From contig CP136064.1 of NCBI GenBank assembly GCA_032622095.1, positions 257,837,863-257,901,862 on the forward strand: DNA of 64,000 nucleotides, read 5' to 3'. This document shows positions 53,595-64,000 of this stretch, piece after piece. This DNA comes from Siphonodentalium dalli. Lineage: Eukaryota > Mollusca > Scaphopoda > Gadilida > Siphonodentaliidae. The notes beneath the pieces are model-generated. The model ran no database searches. It was not told where the DNA came from and was given only the letters and a program-made list of their open reading frames with translations. Position numbers and translations under genes: made by a program. Each line of letters starts with the position of its first letter. Positions within the stretch are counted from its first letter, which is position 1.

Positions 53595-53942
53595 AAGCGT
53601 TTTTCTAGCGTTCTGTTGTTTGCCAAAAAACGCTAAGATGAAATACTAAGAATGGGATGAGCTAATTTAATGTTAATCTTAGCGTTTAAACGCTTAATCT
53701 AAGCGTTTAAACGCTACCTTAGCGTTCGCTTAGTATTTGACAAGCGTTCATATGGGGTAAAATATTTAAATGAGCTTAGCGTTTAAACGCTAATTTAAGC
53801 GTTTCTTAGCGTTGAAATGCTTCCTTAGCATTGAAACGCTTATCATTAAAACGCTTAGCTTATTAATTTCCAACCTCATAATGCTTAGCGTTTATCTAAG
53901 CGTTTTAACGCTAAGAAACGCTTCTTAGCGTTTAAACGCTAA
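53595..53942. repeat. Array of AGCGTTTAAACGCT palindromes
   Basis: Within 348 bases I count about 20 AGCGTT/AACGCT half sites. At least five are joined as the full palindrome AGCGTTTAAACGCT or one-base variants, most preceded by TT or CTTAG. Spacers vary in length and sequence, so it is not a simple tandem repeat. It starts 12 bases after the stop codon of the coiled-coil frame and would lie in its 3' UTR. Confidence 0.9.
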
Positions 53943-54258
53943 CATAAGCACTTACAACCAAAGACTAACATATTAACCCTTACACATCTATTTGACTGCC
54001 CCCTGCTGAATGTAATATGAATATCAAACCAATCTCACTGACACAGATACCGGTAATGTAATATAAAATCATGTCCTGAAACGAATTCATATGTAGCATG
54101 CATCGATTAAAAATGTTACCTTACTTTGTTGAAGAATCACTGAACCTATGTGCTCTTAAGAATCTCCTAGCCATTTCCTCAGGGTTAGAATAAGGAATAT
54201 TTCCAGAATTGTGAATAAACAGAATTTAATTAATACTTTTCAAATAACATTTTAATGT
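53943..54258. other. Non-genic stretch
   Basis: No structure recognised; AATAAA-like words occur (for example GTGAATAAACAG near 54211). Confidence 0.45.
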
Positions 54259-54435
54259 TAAAGGTACTCAATCCGAATGGTCGTTTGGTTGTTGGCGAGG
54301 GTAACTATATTGCTCATATCACAAACGGGGTAAAGTATAGAACAATAACTGTATTAATATATATCGATATTTTCTTCAGACATCAGAACAATTTCGGGGT
54401 CTATTCGTTGAACCAACATCGTGTGATATCAAGTT
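54259..54435 (-). repeat. Inverse duplicate of 16309-16480 with a foldback end
   Basis: Opens with TAAAGGTACTCAATCCG, the 475-bp foldback's terminal sequence, then carries the reverse complement of 16309-16480, meeting the next foldback at 54436. Confidence 0.8.
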
Positions 54436-54921
54436 TAAAGGTACTCAATCCGTAAAGAGGGTCCCCATCTCAACAGATTCCAACAACAACAATCCGATCA
54501 GAGGGTCCTATATTACTATTTCTTTGGCTTTGGGGGTAAAAAATATTTGATTCGAGTCGAGGAACCCATCAAACAAAGCTCAGAGTTATTAGATATTGAT
54601 TTATGAAATTTGTTATTTACTCGAGATGAGTACTAATAATTGCCTTCAACTGTCGTAATCTGCTAGGGATGTGTACACCAAAATCTATTCAAACAGACAA
54701 GGATGGATAACTCTAAAATCAAGTGGTAATAATAACGCAATTTTGACTGAGTTCTGGGCCAGAAAGTATTCCCGATAATGAAAAATAATAGATTTCTAAA
54801 ATCGATATCTAACAAATCTGAGCTTTGATGGGTGACTTCCTCGACTCGAATCAAATATGTTTGACCCCCGAAGCCATTGAAATAGTAATTGAGAGGAGTT
54901 TTATCGGATTGAGTACCTTTA
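54436..54921 (-). mobile_element. 475-bp foldback element, copy 4
   Basis: Reverse orientation relative to copies 1-3. TAAAGGTACTCAATCCG and CGGATTGAGTACCTTTA ends, both arms complete. The frame RVEEVTHQSSDLL is present on the minus strand. Confidence 0.9.
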
Positions 54922-55573
54922 ATATATTATCATAATAATGCATAATATAATCTAATAATGTATAATTTGCCCCACTGTATGACTGAGATGAAAAAGATAG
55001 AATTAACAGTCCTGCAACATTTTTCATTATTTCTTATTTCTAGGTTTGTAGTTAAACACTCTCAAAATTATGTTGTGTTGTTCTATTTGTTTCCAATTGA
55101 TATACCGGTATATGTTAGGACCCTAGTAATTAGAACTAATCTCTACGTTAATTATTCATTTGATATTATGAGATCCCACCTGATAACCAGGTTGATTTGA
55201 TCAATTTGTCACTGTTCCTATACTGTATTGTGTAATTTCGCTTTAATTTGATTGAAATACTAAAGTCTGAAGGCTGAATGGTAACTAACCTGAACTATTT
55301 GAAGTTTTCACAGATGAAAGCTAGATAGAACCAAACATACTTTACAGTATGATTCCAACTGTTAAACTTAAATCTTTTTGTAAACTTAAATGTCTTATGT
55401 CAATATATATAAATACATAAATGCTGTGTATCTTGTTATAATATGAATTGGGACCTGAATTTTAAAAAAAAAAATTTTTTTTTTTTTTTTTTGCCTTCAA
55501 TTTGTTTGGGCGCCCAAACTCAATGTCCCCAAACCCGGTATACAGGAGTCGAAAACGGGCTGGGTCAGGTCCT
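54922..55573. other. AT-rich stretch with A/T homopolymers
   Basis: An A run directly joined to a T run at 55460-55490, itself a perfect hairpin; then GGGCGCCC at 55508. No gene called; the 80-codon frame at 54958 lacks any motif. Confidence 0.45.
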
Positions 55574-56004
55574 GCTCAATCCGATCAGACGGTACCCATA
55601 CGATCAAGATAAACAACAACAACATTTCTTCAAAATACGATTTAGTTATCAGAATCGATTTATTGCAACAAAATAATGGTAACCACTGTCAACTATGGTA
55701 TCAAATTTCCCAAAACTGGTTAATTGTCAACATTTTGTTCAACAAAATATGGCCGTATTATCACTAAAGTATCACGAAATTTGACCGTATTAGGCCTACC
55801 ACTTGATCTTCATCCGCAATTTTGTCCGTTTGACCACGTGATCCTGGGCCACATGTTATAACACATCTCGACAAATAACAAACTTCAGAAATCGATATCT
55901 GATCACTCTGAGCTTTGATGGGTGGGTTCCTCGACTCGAATCAAATATTTTTTACCCCCGAAGCCAAAGAAATAGTAATTTAGGAGCGTCTGATCGGATT
56001 GAGT
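55574..56004. mobile_element. Decayed 475-bp foldback relative
   Basis: CTCAATCCGATCAGACGGTA at the left and TCTGATCGGATTGAG at the right are inverse ends. The right arm (GACTCGAATCAAATATTTTT, ACCCCCGAAGCC) is well kept, the left arm mostly replaced. Confidence 0.7.
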
Positions 56005-56007
56005 ATG

Positions 56008-56905
56008 GGAGGCCAAATTCACATTTAATAATGAATTGCGCTTAAGCGTAATTCATGGTTATATGTAACTAAACACCCCTTGTGAATAAATAGGTTTATC
56101 CATAACTTATCCTTAACTCCTATTGACATATCACCTCTTGTTTTCATTGGTTTGGATGGGTAGGGAGCTAGCCTAACTTCTTTATCAAAATGGCTGACTG
56201 GCAATAGTATTACCTTCCGTTTTGGTTGAGGCGACTCGTGATAGCATTATATTATCTTCTGTATATATTAGTTGGGCTACTTATAATAGCATTACCTTCT
56301 GTATTAGTCGGAGCGACTTCGATTTTCTTCAATTTTCGAGTATACAGGTACACCATATGAGGGAAGCAAGCCCTCAGTGACACCACATTCACTCTATATG
56401 ACCATGGAAATACTATAGATATGTGCAAAAGATGCTGATTTAATAAAAACGCTAGAGCTCGAGGACTGGGACACCAAAGCTCCAGGAATGAGACACCAAC
56501 TTTTGGGACAGGGATGTTGATAATATGAAAATAGGGGGTTTCTCCTGATTTAAGTCAACAAGTAAACCATGTGAGGTAAGCAAGCCCTCGTGCAGTGACA
56601 CCACATGCATGCTATAGTATATGGCCATAGTAATGGCCCAAATATGTGCAAAAATACATTAAAAAACATATACAAAATTACTAGAGTTCCGAGAAGGAGA
56701 CCTCAATTCTTTGGATATAGGGATGCTGATAATATGTAATTAGGGATTATCATTGTTGAACACATACTCACAGTTGACTGTTGAGTACTCAGGCCAATGC
56801 TTATCTTGTGTTGCTAGGTGATACACCGGGGGGGGGGGGGCAGGTCATGCCAATAGTGTATGGGGAGGTAAGATAGCAGTTACAATTACGCTTAAGCGTA
56901 AATGC
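56008..56905. repeat. Stretch with CTTAAG palindrome ends and a tandem pair
   Basis: TATGGGAGGCCAAATTCACA and TGAATTGCGCTTAAGCGTAA lie at 56013-56060, and CAATTACGCTTAAGCGTAAA at 56878-56897; both recall the arms of 4149-8372. In between, 56340-56565 and 56566-56755 are diverged units (GTACACCATATGAGGGAAGC, GTGACACCACAT, TATGTGCAAAA, GGGATG-TGATAATATG). An approximately 14-base G run is at 56829. Confidence 0.6.
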
Positions 56906-58329
56906 CACATTTAGCATACCATATATGTGTTACATAGATCATAACACAATCAAACAATCAACATTTTGGGATCTCCCATAGTGGGTAATTAAGGTAATTA
57001 CTAATTACCTTAATTGTAATTAGATGAGGAAAAGCCAAAAGGAAAAATTGAAAATTCCCAGAGTGTAAGGAATTTGTTTTAGTGGAGTCGCTTAACGAAA
57101 AATCGTTCACTTTTGGATAGAAGCATGAGGGTATGTGGTCCTCATCAACCAGTTAGCTGGTTCCAGGTTTCTGGTGACCCCTTGACCTTCAAATTGACCT
57201 TGACATTTCGAAAATTTGAGATTATGGGGTATCTATTTTGTATCGAATATAATGGCTATATTAAATGATATATAGACATTGGAGATTGTCGAAGCGATAG
57301 CATGGATGTCCGCCTTTGTACTCACATTCAATTTGTCTATGATAATCCAAACTGGCCACCATAATGGACGCCAAAATAAAATAAAAATTACGTTTTTTCA
57401 CTAATATCTTTCAAATCAGTTCCTGCTTTTTGGAACTGTTTGAGAATTGCAACTTTATTTTGCATTGCTCATGGTAACTGAACATTGGAGCAACGAAATA
57501 TGCCATTCGTGGGCTCCCTGCCAACTCAGATCCCTTAAAAATTCGATTTTACAGAAAGTGCAGCTGGAAAGTGGTATAAAAATCTACAACAAAAAAACCA
57601 TTGGGATTCTAGTCATAATTCGTCAAGAAATGGGAAGAACCGAGCAATCTAATTGACAAATTCCATTTCTTATAAATATTCCAACTCAATTCTACCCAAA
57701 TTGTCAATTTGGCTCAAAATGGCAGCCAAAATGCAGACAGAATATGGAAAAATGTAAATATTGCCCCAGCGAGTAACGCAATCGCATACCAGTTGTGGTT
57801 GATGAAAAATGACTATTCTGTCTTATAGATATTAAATACTACCATTTCTGATGCACCTTGGTTAATTGTTACTATTTTAAACACTGAAATTACCAGAATT
57901 ATTGGATTTTTCTATCACAAACTTGACATCAAAATCGGCAAAAATTCACCTTTCAGGTCAAGACAATTTTTTCAAGTAAAATGGTATCGAGGTGTTTATT
58001 GTTTTGATCTGTCTTAAATGGGCCACACTTTTCTGTTATTTGACAAAATTACTCAAGATGGTTTGCAAAATGGCAACCAAATTTGGTAAAACAAATTATT
58101 TTTCATATATATCCTGAATATTATTCTCTGATGTTCAGAAAAGGTAGCAAATTGTGACTCACTTTGTATTAACCATGTTACTTATGAGGCATGACAAATT
58201 AATTATAAACGATGTAGTACGGAATTTTGCCAAAAACTTCTTTTGGGATTCTGACCATGTTTTTGTACAGAAATGGACAGCACATTGAAACTGAACTGAA
58301 AGGGGCATTATTATGAGGCTACGACAATA
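56906..58329. other. Long non-genic stretch
   Basis: AATTAGGTAATT-type palindromic words at 56985-57020 (TAATTAAGGTAATTACTAAT...). The rest is low-complexity AT DNA with AATGG(C/A)(A/C)GCCAAAAT words at 57355, 57717 and 58070 that may mark a decayed repeat of 350-bp period. No gene recognised. Confidence 0.4.
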
Positions 58330-59180
58330 AAATTGTGGCTCATTGGCATCGAATGACTAATGTCAGGAAAACCGTTCCCCCCATTGTGCATATAAACCAC
58401 CATCAGGATGTAGAACTCTCTGACATTACCTCTATATCGATTAACATGTCCCTGAGTTATTGCGTAAAGCGATACCCACCCAAATTTACACATGTACAAC
58501 CCACCCATGACCATACACTCGCTCCATATATACCACATAAATGACCATGTAGCCACTCGTTTTTTACACACACACTTCATCCATGACCGTACAGCCATAT
58601 TTAGGTATAACCGTACACCATGCCCTTGACTGTATAGTCACAAGTCACCATGCAGGTATACTTCTACGCCTCACACACGACCGTATAATCACTCTATATA
58701 TAGCTCTACACCCCATTCATGATCATACATTCACTTCATGTATACATATTCGCCCCACCATTGGCCATGCAATTACTCCATGTATATATATTTGCCACAC
58801 CCATGGTCATGTAGTCACTCAAGCTATACATATACACCACACCCATAACAATAGAGTCACTCCAAGTACACATATACGCATCACCAATGGCCATACAGAC
58901 GTTCTATATATACCAATACCACGCTCACGCGACCATTCATACACACAGGCTTGCATTTACACCTCACTCATGACAATTCAGCCACTCGCTGTATACTCAT
59001 AACCACATTCGTGGTCATATAGTCAATCATTGTTTACCAATTCACATCACCATTGGCCATATGGTTATTCCATATACACATATTGGCCGCACCAATGGTC
59101 ATATAGCCACTAAAGATATACATATGCACCCCACCATGCATATAAAGTCACTCCAGGTATACATATACACCTCACCACAT
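58330..59180. repeat. Diverged minisatellite, about 45-bp units
   Basis: About 16 loose units of the pattern CACCCATGGCCATATAGTCA, CTCCATGTATACATATAC. Because most units are near 45 bases, a 139-codon His- and Thr-rich frame (58583-59002) stays open with a 15-16-residue period; this looks like a by-product of the array. Confidence 0.75.
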
Positions 59181-59526
59181 TTCGGCGGCCATCTTGGCCG
59201 CCAAATTGGATTCTGGTGTCGGATTTTTGGCTAATTTGTAAGGTTGTATATTAGCATAACGAATCGAGCGGAAAACAAGACCGCATGTGCTATCATCTTT
59301 ACTATAATGGCGATCAAAGAGACCTGGTGCATTTTTAAAAAATGGCCGTCATAATGGACGCCATCTTGTCTGGAGTCTCTGCGGCCACTTTTTTTCTTGT
59401 TAACAAGTGAAAAAAATTAGAGGAGACCTTAAGGAAGAAAATTAGTGGGGTGAAGTTAAGTCCTGGGGGGTGCAGAGGTCGACCAATATCTCCTGGACTA
59501 TATGCAGGACTTACAGATCGCCATAG
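59181..59526. other. Non-genic stretch
   Basis: GGCGGCCATCTTGGCCGCC at 59184 is a strong hairpin; AATGGACGCCATCTTGTC follows at 59352. The rest is unremarkable. Confidence 0.45.
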
Positions 59527-60092
59527 ACTAAAGGGAGATAACCTATAGCACTGTTCATCAAAGGAGATAAACCGGTTCACAAGGGAGATAACATATCTGG
59601 TTCAATAGCACTGTTCATCAAGGGAGATAAACCAGTTCACACGGGAGATAACCAAGCTGGTTCAATAGCACTGTTCACGAAGGGAGATAACCCGGTTCAC
59701 ATGGGAAATAACATAGCTGGTTCAATAGCATTGTTCATCAAGGGAGATAGCCCAGTTCACAAGGGAGATAACCTAGCTGGTTCAATAGCACTGCTCATCA
59801 AGGGAGATAATCCGGTTCACATGGGATATAACATAGCTGGTTCAATAGCATTGTTCATCAAGGGAGATAGCCCAGTTCACAAGGGAGATAACCTAGCTGG
59901 TTCAATAGCACTGCTCATCAAGGGAGATAATCCGGTTCACATGGGATATAACCTAGCTGGTTCAATAGCATTGTTCATCAAGGGAGATATATATAGCCCA
60001 GTTCACAGGGGAGATAACCCAGCTGGTTCAATAGCACTGCTTATCAAGGGAGATAGCCCAGTTCACAAGGGAAATAACATAGCTGGTTCAAT
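59527..60092. repeat. 60-bp tandem array built on AAGGGAGATAA
   Basis: About 9.5 units of AAGGGAGATAACCTAGCTGG, TTCAATAGCACTGTTCATC, AAGGGAGATAACCCGGTTCA, CA(C/T)... Each unit carries the 11-mer twice with alternating spacing of about 38 and 22 bases. From 59701 two unit types alternate (TAGCCCAGTTCACAAGG and TAATCCGGTTCACATGG), a 120-bp higher-order period. The frame 59701-60135 (20-residue repeat ..AGSIAL.IKGD.PVH.G.N) is open because the unit is a multiple of three; I regard it as non-coding. Confidence 0.95.
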
Positions 60093-61432
60093 AGGTTACC
60101 CACAACTAATTATTTTCCATAGGCGACAGTGTTAACTAAAAGTCCCGTCGGCCATGGCTTTGACCTAGTTGAACTTCTAGTGGTCAATTTTCCCTTAGAA
60201 CGTCATCCTCTGCACCAGTATGTGACAACAAACGCGCCCTTTTCGGTATTTTTTTCAAACGATAATCTTGCATTTCCACAACTACCCCATTTACTGCAAA
60301 AAAATCAGCAGCATAAAAATACCCAGACCCCTTCCGTAACTTCTGGACGGCACCAGACTCTTCCTGGACATCTAAACATACACGATCGCCATATTTACGT
60401 AGGCTATGGTTTTCTGTTCCCGATTAGGGATATTTCCCTCAGTGATAATCAACCAATCAGCAGCCAGAATTTTTTTTTATGCTGACTCGAGTTTCCCTAC
60501 ACAAATTCAAGAAAAGTAACTCTATATAATTAGTTGTTTGTAACCTATATTTGAAAAGAAAATTGAAGTTTGATCGTGTAAACCGCGCCAATTTTACAAA
60601 AAAAGCTTTACCGTGATACAATAGAAATATAGGAGTTATTGGACATCCTATTATCTCCCAGCGGTCATTTAACCCACATACCCCGTTTTAAAATTAACAA
60701 TTTTTTTGGGGTAAGAAATAACACCAGTAATAGAGTCCTGATAAATCTGGAAGCGCAGTTTAGTAGAAAAGATACTAATGTCTCATGTTAGGCTTGTCAT
60801 AGACATATATACTGCACAGTGTCGCATGTCCCATGTCCATCCACTCACTAGTGGGGATATTATGACCACAAATGTGACCACACCCCAAATTCAGGGTTTT
60901 TCATCATAATTTAATTTGTAAAAACCGACTCGCGTGCATAACGCACACGATAGAAAGTAATATGTATAAGTTTTGAAAACTAGTCACGTACATCTACCAT
61001 ACGTTTTAAGGAATTTATCTAATTTTGAACAATACAATGTTTAATTGCATTTGAAATAGACCCCCCCCCCTCAAAATTTCACCATCCGATGATGGTTTGG
61101 TTCAATGATAGGCGGATGTCCCTTTAAATTTCAGTACTTTTCAGGAGTTTGAGTCGAATTTCTATCAGAGAAACTTCCATCACATCGACCGTGCTATTTT
61201 GAACATTAAAGGTCCACCCATATGCACAAAATGGATGATTTTCAGAAAATTTCGCCTCCGGAAAAAGTTGAAGTTCCGGCGACAGAGGGTTAATAAATGT
61301 CTCGCATAATCTGAAAATGGGTCTGTAGGGCGTGAAAATATAATAACTCAACAAAACGAGTGTGTCTTTGTTTATCAGTGTTCCTAAATTCGCTGCCCTG
61401 AACGATATTTGAAAAATGTGATTTTTTTGCCT
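60091..61432. repeat. 1.34-kb tandem unit, copy 1
   Basis: From ATAGGTTACCCACAACTAAT to CTAT before the next ATAGGTTACC. A 118-codon plus-strand frame (60129-60485, starting MLTKSPVGHGFDLVELL) is open here and in copy 3 but shifted in copy 2 by one extra A in an A-run. A 107-codon minus-strand frame (61124-61447) reads across the unit junction. Neither resembles a known protein. C-runs of 9-13 near 61060 differ between copies. Confidence 0.95.
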
Positions 61433-62779
61433 ATAGGTTACCCACAACTAATTATTTTCCATAGGCGACAGTGTTAACTAAAAGTCCCGTCGGCCATGGC
61501 TTTGACCTAGTTGAACTTCTAGTGGTCAATTTTCCCTTAGAACGTCATCCTCTGCACCAGTATGTGACAACAAACGCGCCCTTTTCGGTATTTTTTTCAA
61601 ACGATAATCTTGCATTTCCACAACTACCCCATTTACTGCAAAAAAAATCAGCAGCATAAAAATACCCAGACCCCTTCCGTAACTTCTGGACGGCACCAGA
61701 CTCTTCCTGGACATCTAAACATACACGATCGCCATATTTACGTAGGCTATGGTTTTCTGTTCCCGATTAGGGATATTTCCCTCAGTGATAATCAACCAAT
61801 CAGCAGCCAGAATTTTTTTTTATGCTGACTCGAGTTTCCCTACACAAATTCAAGAAAAGTAACTCTATATAATTAGTTGTTTGTAACCTATATTTGAAAA
61901 GAAAATTGAAGTTTGATCGTGTAAACCGCGCCAATTTTACAAAAAAAGCTTTACCGTGATACAATAGAAATATAGGAGTTATTGGACATCCTATTATCTC
62001 CCAGCGGTCATTTAACCCACATACCCCGTTTTAAAATTAACAATTTTTTTGGGGTAAGAAATAACACCAGTAATAGAGTCCTGATAAATCTGGAAGCGCA
62101 GTTTAGTAGAAAAGATACTAATGTCTCATGTTAGGCTTGTCATAGACATATATACTGCACAGTGTCGCATGTCCCATGTCCATCCACTCACTAGTGGGGA
62201 TATTATGACCACAAATGTGACCACACCCCCAAATTCAGGGTTTTTCATCATAATTTAATTTGTAAAAACCGACTCGCGTGCATAACGCACACGATAGAAA
62301 GTAATATGTATAAGTTTTGAAAACTAGTCACGTACATCTACCATACGTTTTAAGGAATTTATCTAATTTTGAACAATACAATGTTTAATTGCATTTGAAA
62401 TAGACCCCCCCCCCCCCTCAAAATTTCACCATCCGATGATGGTTTGGTTCAATGATAGGCGGATGTCCCTTTAAATTTCAGTACTTTTCAGGAGTTTGAG
62501 TCGAATTTCTATCAGAGAAACTTCCATCACATCGACCGTGCTATTTTGAACATTAAAGGTCCACCCATATGCACAAAATGGATGATTTTCAGAAAATTTC
62601 GCCTCCGGAAAAAGTTGAAGTTCCGGCGACAGAGGGTTAATAAATGTCTCGCATAATCTGAAAATGGGTCTGTAGGGCGTGAAAATATAATAACTCAACA
62701 AAACGAGTGTGTCTTTGTTTATCAGTGTTCCTAAATTCGCTGCCCTGAACGATATTTGAAAAATGTGATTTTTTTGCCT
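61433..62779. repeat. 1.34-kb tandem unit, copy 2
   Basis: Almost identical to copy 1; differences seen are homopolymer lengths (A-run at 61639, C-runs at 62225 and 62404). The plus-strand frame is split at the A-run (61471-61659 and 61610-61828). Confidence 0.95.
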
Positions 62780-64000
62780 ATAGGTTACCCACAACTAATT
62801 ATTTTCCATAGGCGACAGTGTTAACTAAAAGTCCCGTCGGCCATGGCTTTGACCTAGTTGAACTTCTAGTGGTCAATTTTCCCTTAGAACGTCATCCTCT
62901 GCACCAGTATGTGACAACAAACGCGCCCTTTTCGGTATTTTTTTCAAACGATAATCTTGCATTTCCACAACTACCCCATTTACTGCAAAAAAATCAGCAG
63001 CATAAAAATACCCAGACCCCTTCCGTAACTTCTGGACGGCACCAGACTCTTCCTGGACATCTAAACATACACGATCGCCATATTTACGTAGGCTATGATT
63101 TTCTGTTCCCGATTAGGGATATTTCCCTCAGTGATAATCAACCAATCAGCAGCCAGAATTTTTTTTTATGCTGACTCGAGTTTCCCTACACAAATTCAAG
63201 AAAAGTAACTCTATATAATTAGTTGTTTGTAACCTATATTTGAAAAGAAAATTGAAGTTTGATCGTGTAAACCGCGCCAATTTTACAAAAAAAGCTTTAC
63301 CGTGATACAATAGAAATATAGGAGTTATTGGACATCCTATTATCTCCCAGCGGTCATTTAACCCACATACCCCGTTTTAAAATTAACAATTTTTTTGGGG
63401 TAAGAAATAACACCAGTAATAGAGTCCTGATAAATCTGGAAGCGCAGTTTAGTAGAAAAGATACTAATGTCTCATGTTAGGCTTGTCATAGACATATATA
63501 CTGCACAGTGTCGCATGTCCCATGTCCATCCACTCACTAGTGGGGATATTATGACCACAAATGTGACCACACCCCAAATTCAGGGTTTTTCATCATAATT
63601 TAATTTGTAAAAACCGACTCGCGTGCATAACGCACACGATAGAAAGTAATATGTATAAGTTTTGAAAACTAGTCACGTACATCTACCATACGTTTTAAGG
63701 AATTTATCTAATTTTGAACAATACAATGTTTAATTGCATTTGAAATAGACCCCCCCCCCTCAAAATTTCACCATCCGATGATGGTTTGGTTCAATGATAG
63801 GCGGATGTCCCTTTAAATTTCAGTACTTTTCAGGAGTTTGAGTCGAATTTCTATCAGAGAAACTTCCATCACCTCGACCGTGCTATTTTGAACATTAAAG
63901 GTCCACCCATATGCACAAAATGGATGATTTTCAGAAAATTTCGCCTCCGGAAAAAGTTGAAGTTCCGGCGACAGAGGGTTAATAAATGTCTCGCATAATC
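62780..64000. repeat. 1.34-kb tandem unit, copy 3, cut by window end
   Basis: Same unit through GTTAATAAATGTCTCGCATA; about 120 bases are missing at the window edge. One G-to-A change near 63097 in the plus frame (GYGF to GYDF), and CACCTCGACC for CACATCGACC near 63871. The array probably continues. Confidence 0.95.

Noticed and set aside
52769-53626. 285-codon antisense Ser/Leu-rich frame
   Set aside because: Shadow of the coiled-coil frame; its composition is what the complement of GAG/GCG/CGG-rich codons gives.
59701-60135. 144-codon frame with 20-residue repeats
   Set aside because: The 60-bp unit is a multiple of three and lacks stops in this phase; the frame runs across the array junction into unrelated sequence.
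60129-60485. 118-codon frame repeated in the 1.34-kb units
   Set aside because: Broken in copy 2 by one base and without a recognisable domain; listed only within the repeat.
60668-61297. TTAACCC...GGGTTAA pair inside the 1.34-kb unit as a piggyBac-type MITE
   Set aside because: Only seven bases match between the ends; the sequences diverge immediately inside them.

Overview
The window looks like nuclear DNA of an animal, most likely a marine invertebrate and probably a mollusc or another lophotrochozoan. It is AT-rich and has no operon-like gene packing. It carries LINE, SINE, MITE and foldback relics, minisatellites and splice-like signals. Three things point to molluscs from general knowledge: the AAGGGAGATAA motif, long repeats that begin TTTTTAGCTCAAC and carry tandem 'aaatttgtcatgg... 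atggccgcc... catcttgga' units, and repeats ending in GGACGG runs and a C-rich 'ttcgttgcggggggtata' edge. The species cannot be named from sequence alone. No complete, confidently identifiable protein-coding gene is present.

Layout. 1-4.1 kb: sparse DNA with a half MITE, a tRNA-derived SINE, a LINE reverse-transcriptase 3' relic and two foldback families. 4.1-8.4 kb: a stretch bounded by inverted arms, holding a CTTAAG palindrome array, a compact MITE with TA ends and a three-unit tandem array made of a mariner-like MITE. 9.0-10.4 kb: a foldback element, a 23-unit 29-bp minisatellite and a TTAA-type foldback. 11.9-13.9 kb: two long repeats packed with TGACCTTGACCTT motifs. 14.8-16.3 kb: two copies of a 475-bp foldback. 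16.7-25.1 kb: a diverged direct segmental duplication. It carries a CpG-rich promoter-like block and a possible first coding exon (intact at 17583-17650, broken at 24234-24305), and it is interrupted by two related repeats and abutted by a second LINE relic. 26.2-27.6 kb: two tandem copies of a GGACGG-tailed repeat. 29.0-40.3 kb: a young tandem duplication of 5.3-5.6 kb segments, rich in TAGCTCAAC elements and containing a duplicated pair of exon-like reading frames on the minus strand. 42.8-48.2 kb: more TAGCTCAAC elements and a possible 3' gene end near 45.2 kb. 48.9-52.7 kb: TTAA-bounded elements. 52.8-53.9 kb: a Glu/Arg/Ala-rich coiled-coil reading frame followed at once by a dense array of AGCGTTTAAACGCT palindromes. 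54.3-59.2 kb: further foldbacks and a 45-bp class minisatellite. 59.5 kb to the end: a 60-bp AAGGGAGATAA array that runs into three nearly identical 1.34-kb tandem units, the last cut by the window edge.

Overall this is accessory, repeat-dominated DNA shaped by duplication and mobile elements. The items most worth follow-up are the AGCGTTTAAACGCT array, the promoter plus first-exon pair, the duplicated minus-strand exon pair, the MITE that has become a tandem array, and the 1.34-kb array. Repeat boundaries given here were read by eye and are approximate unless a terminal motif is stated.
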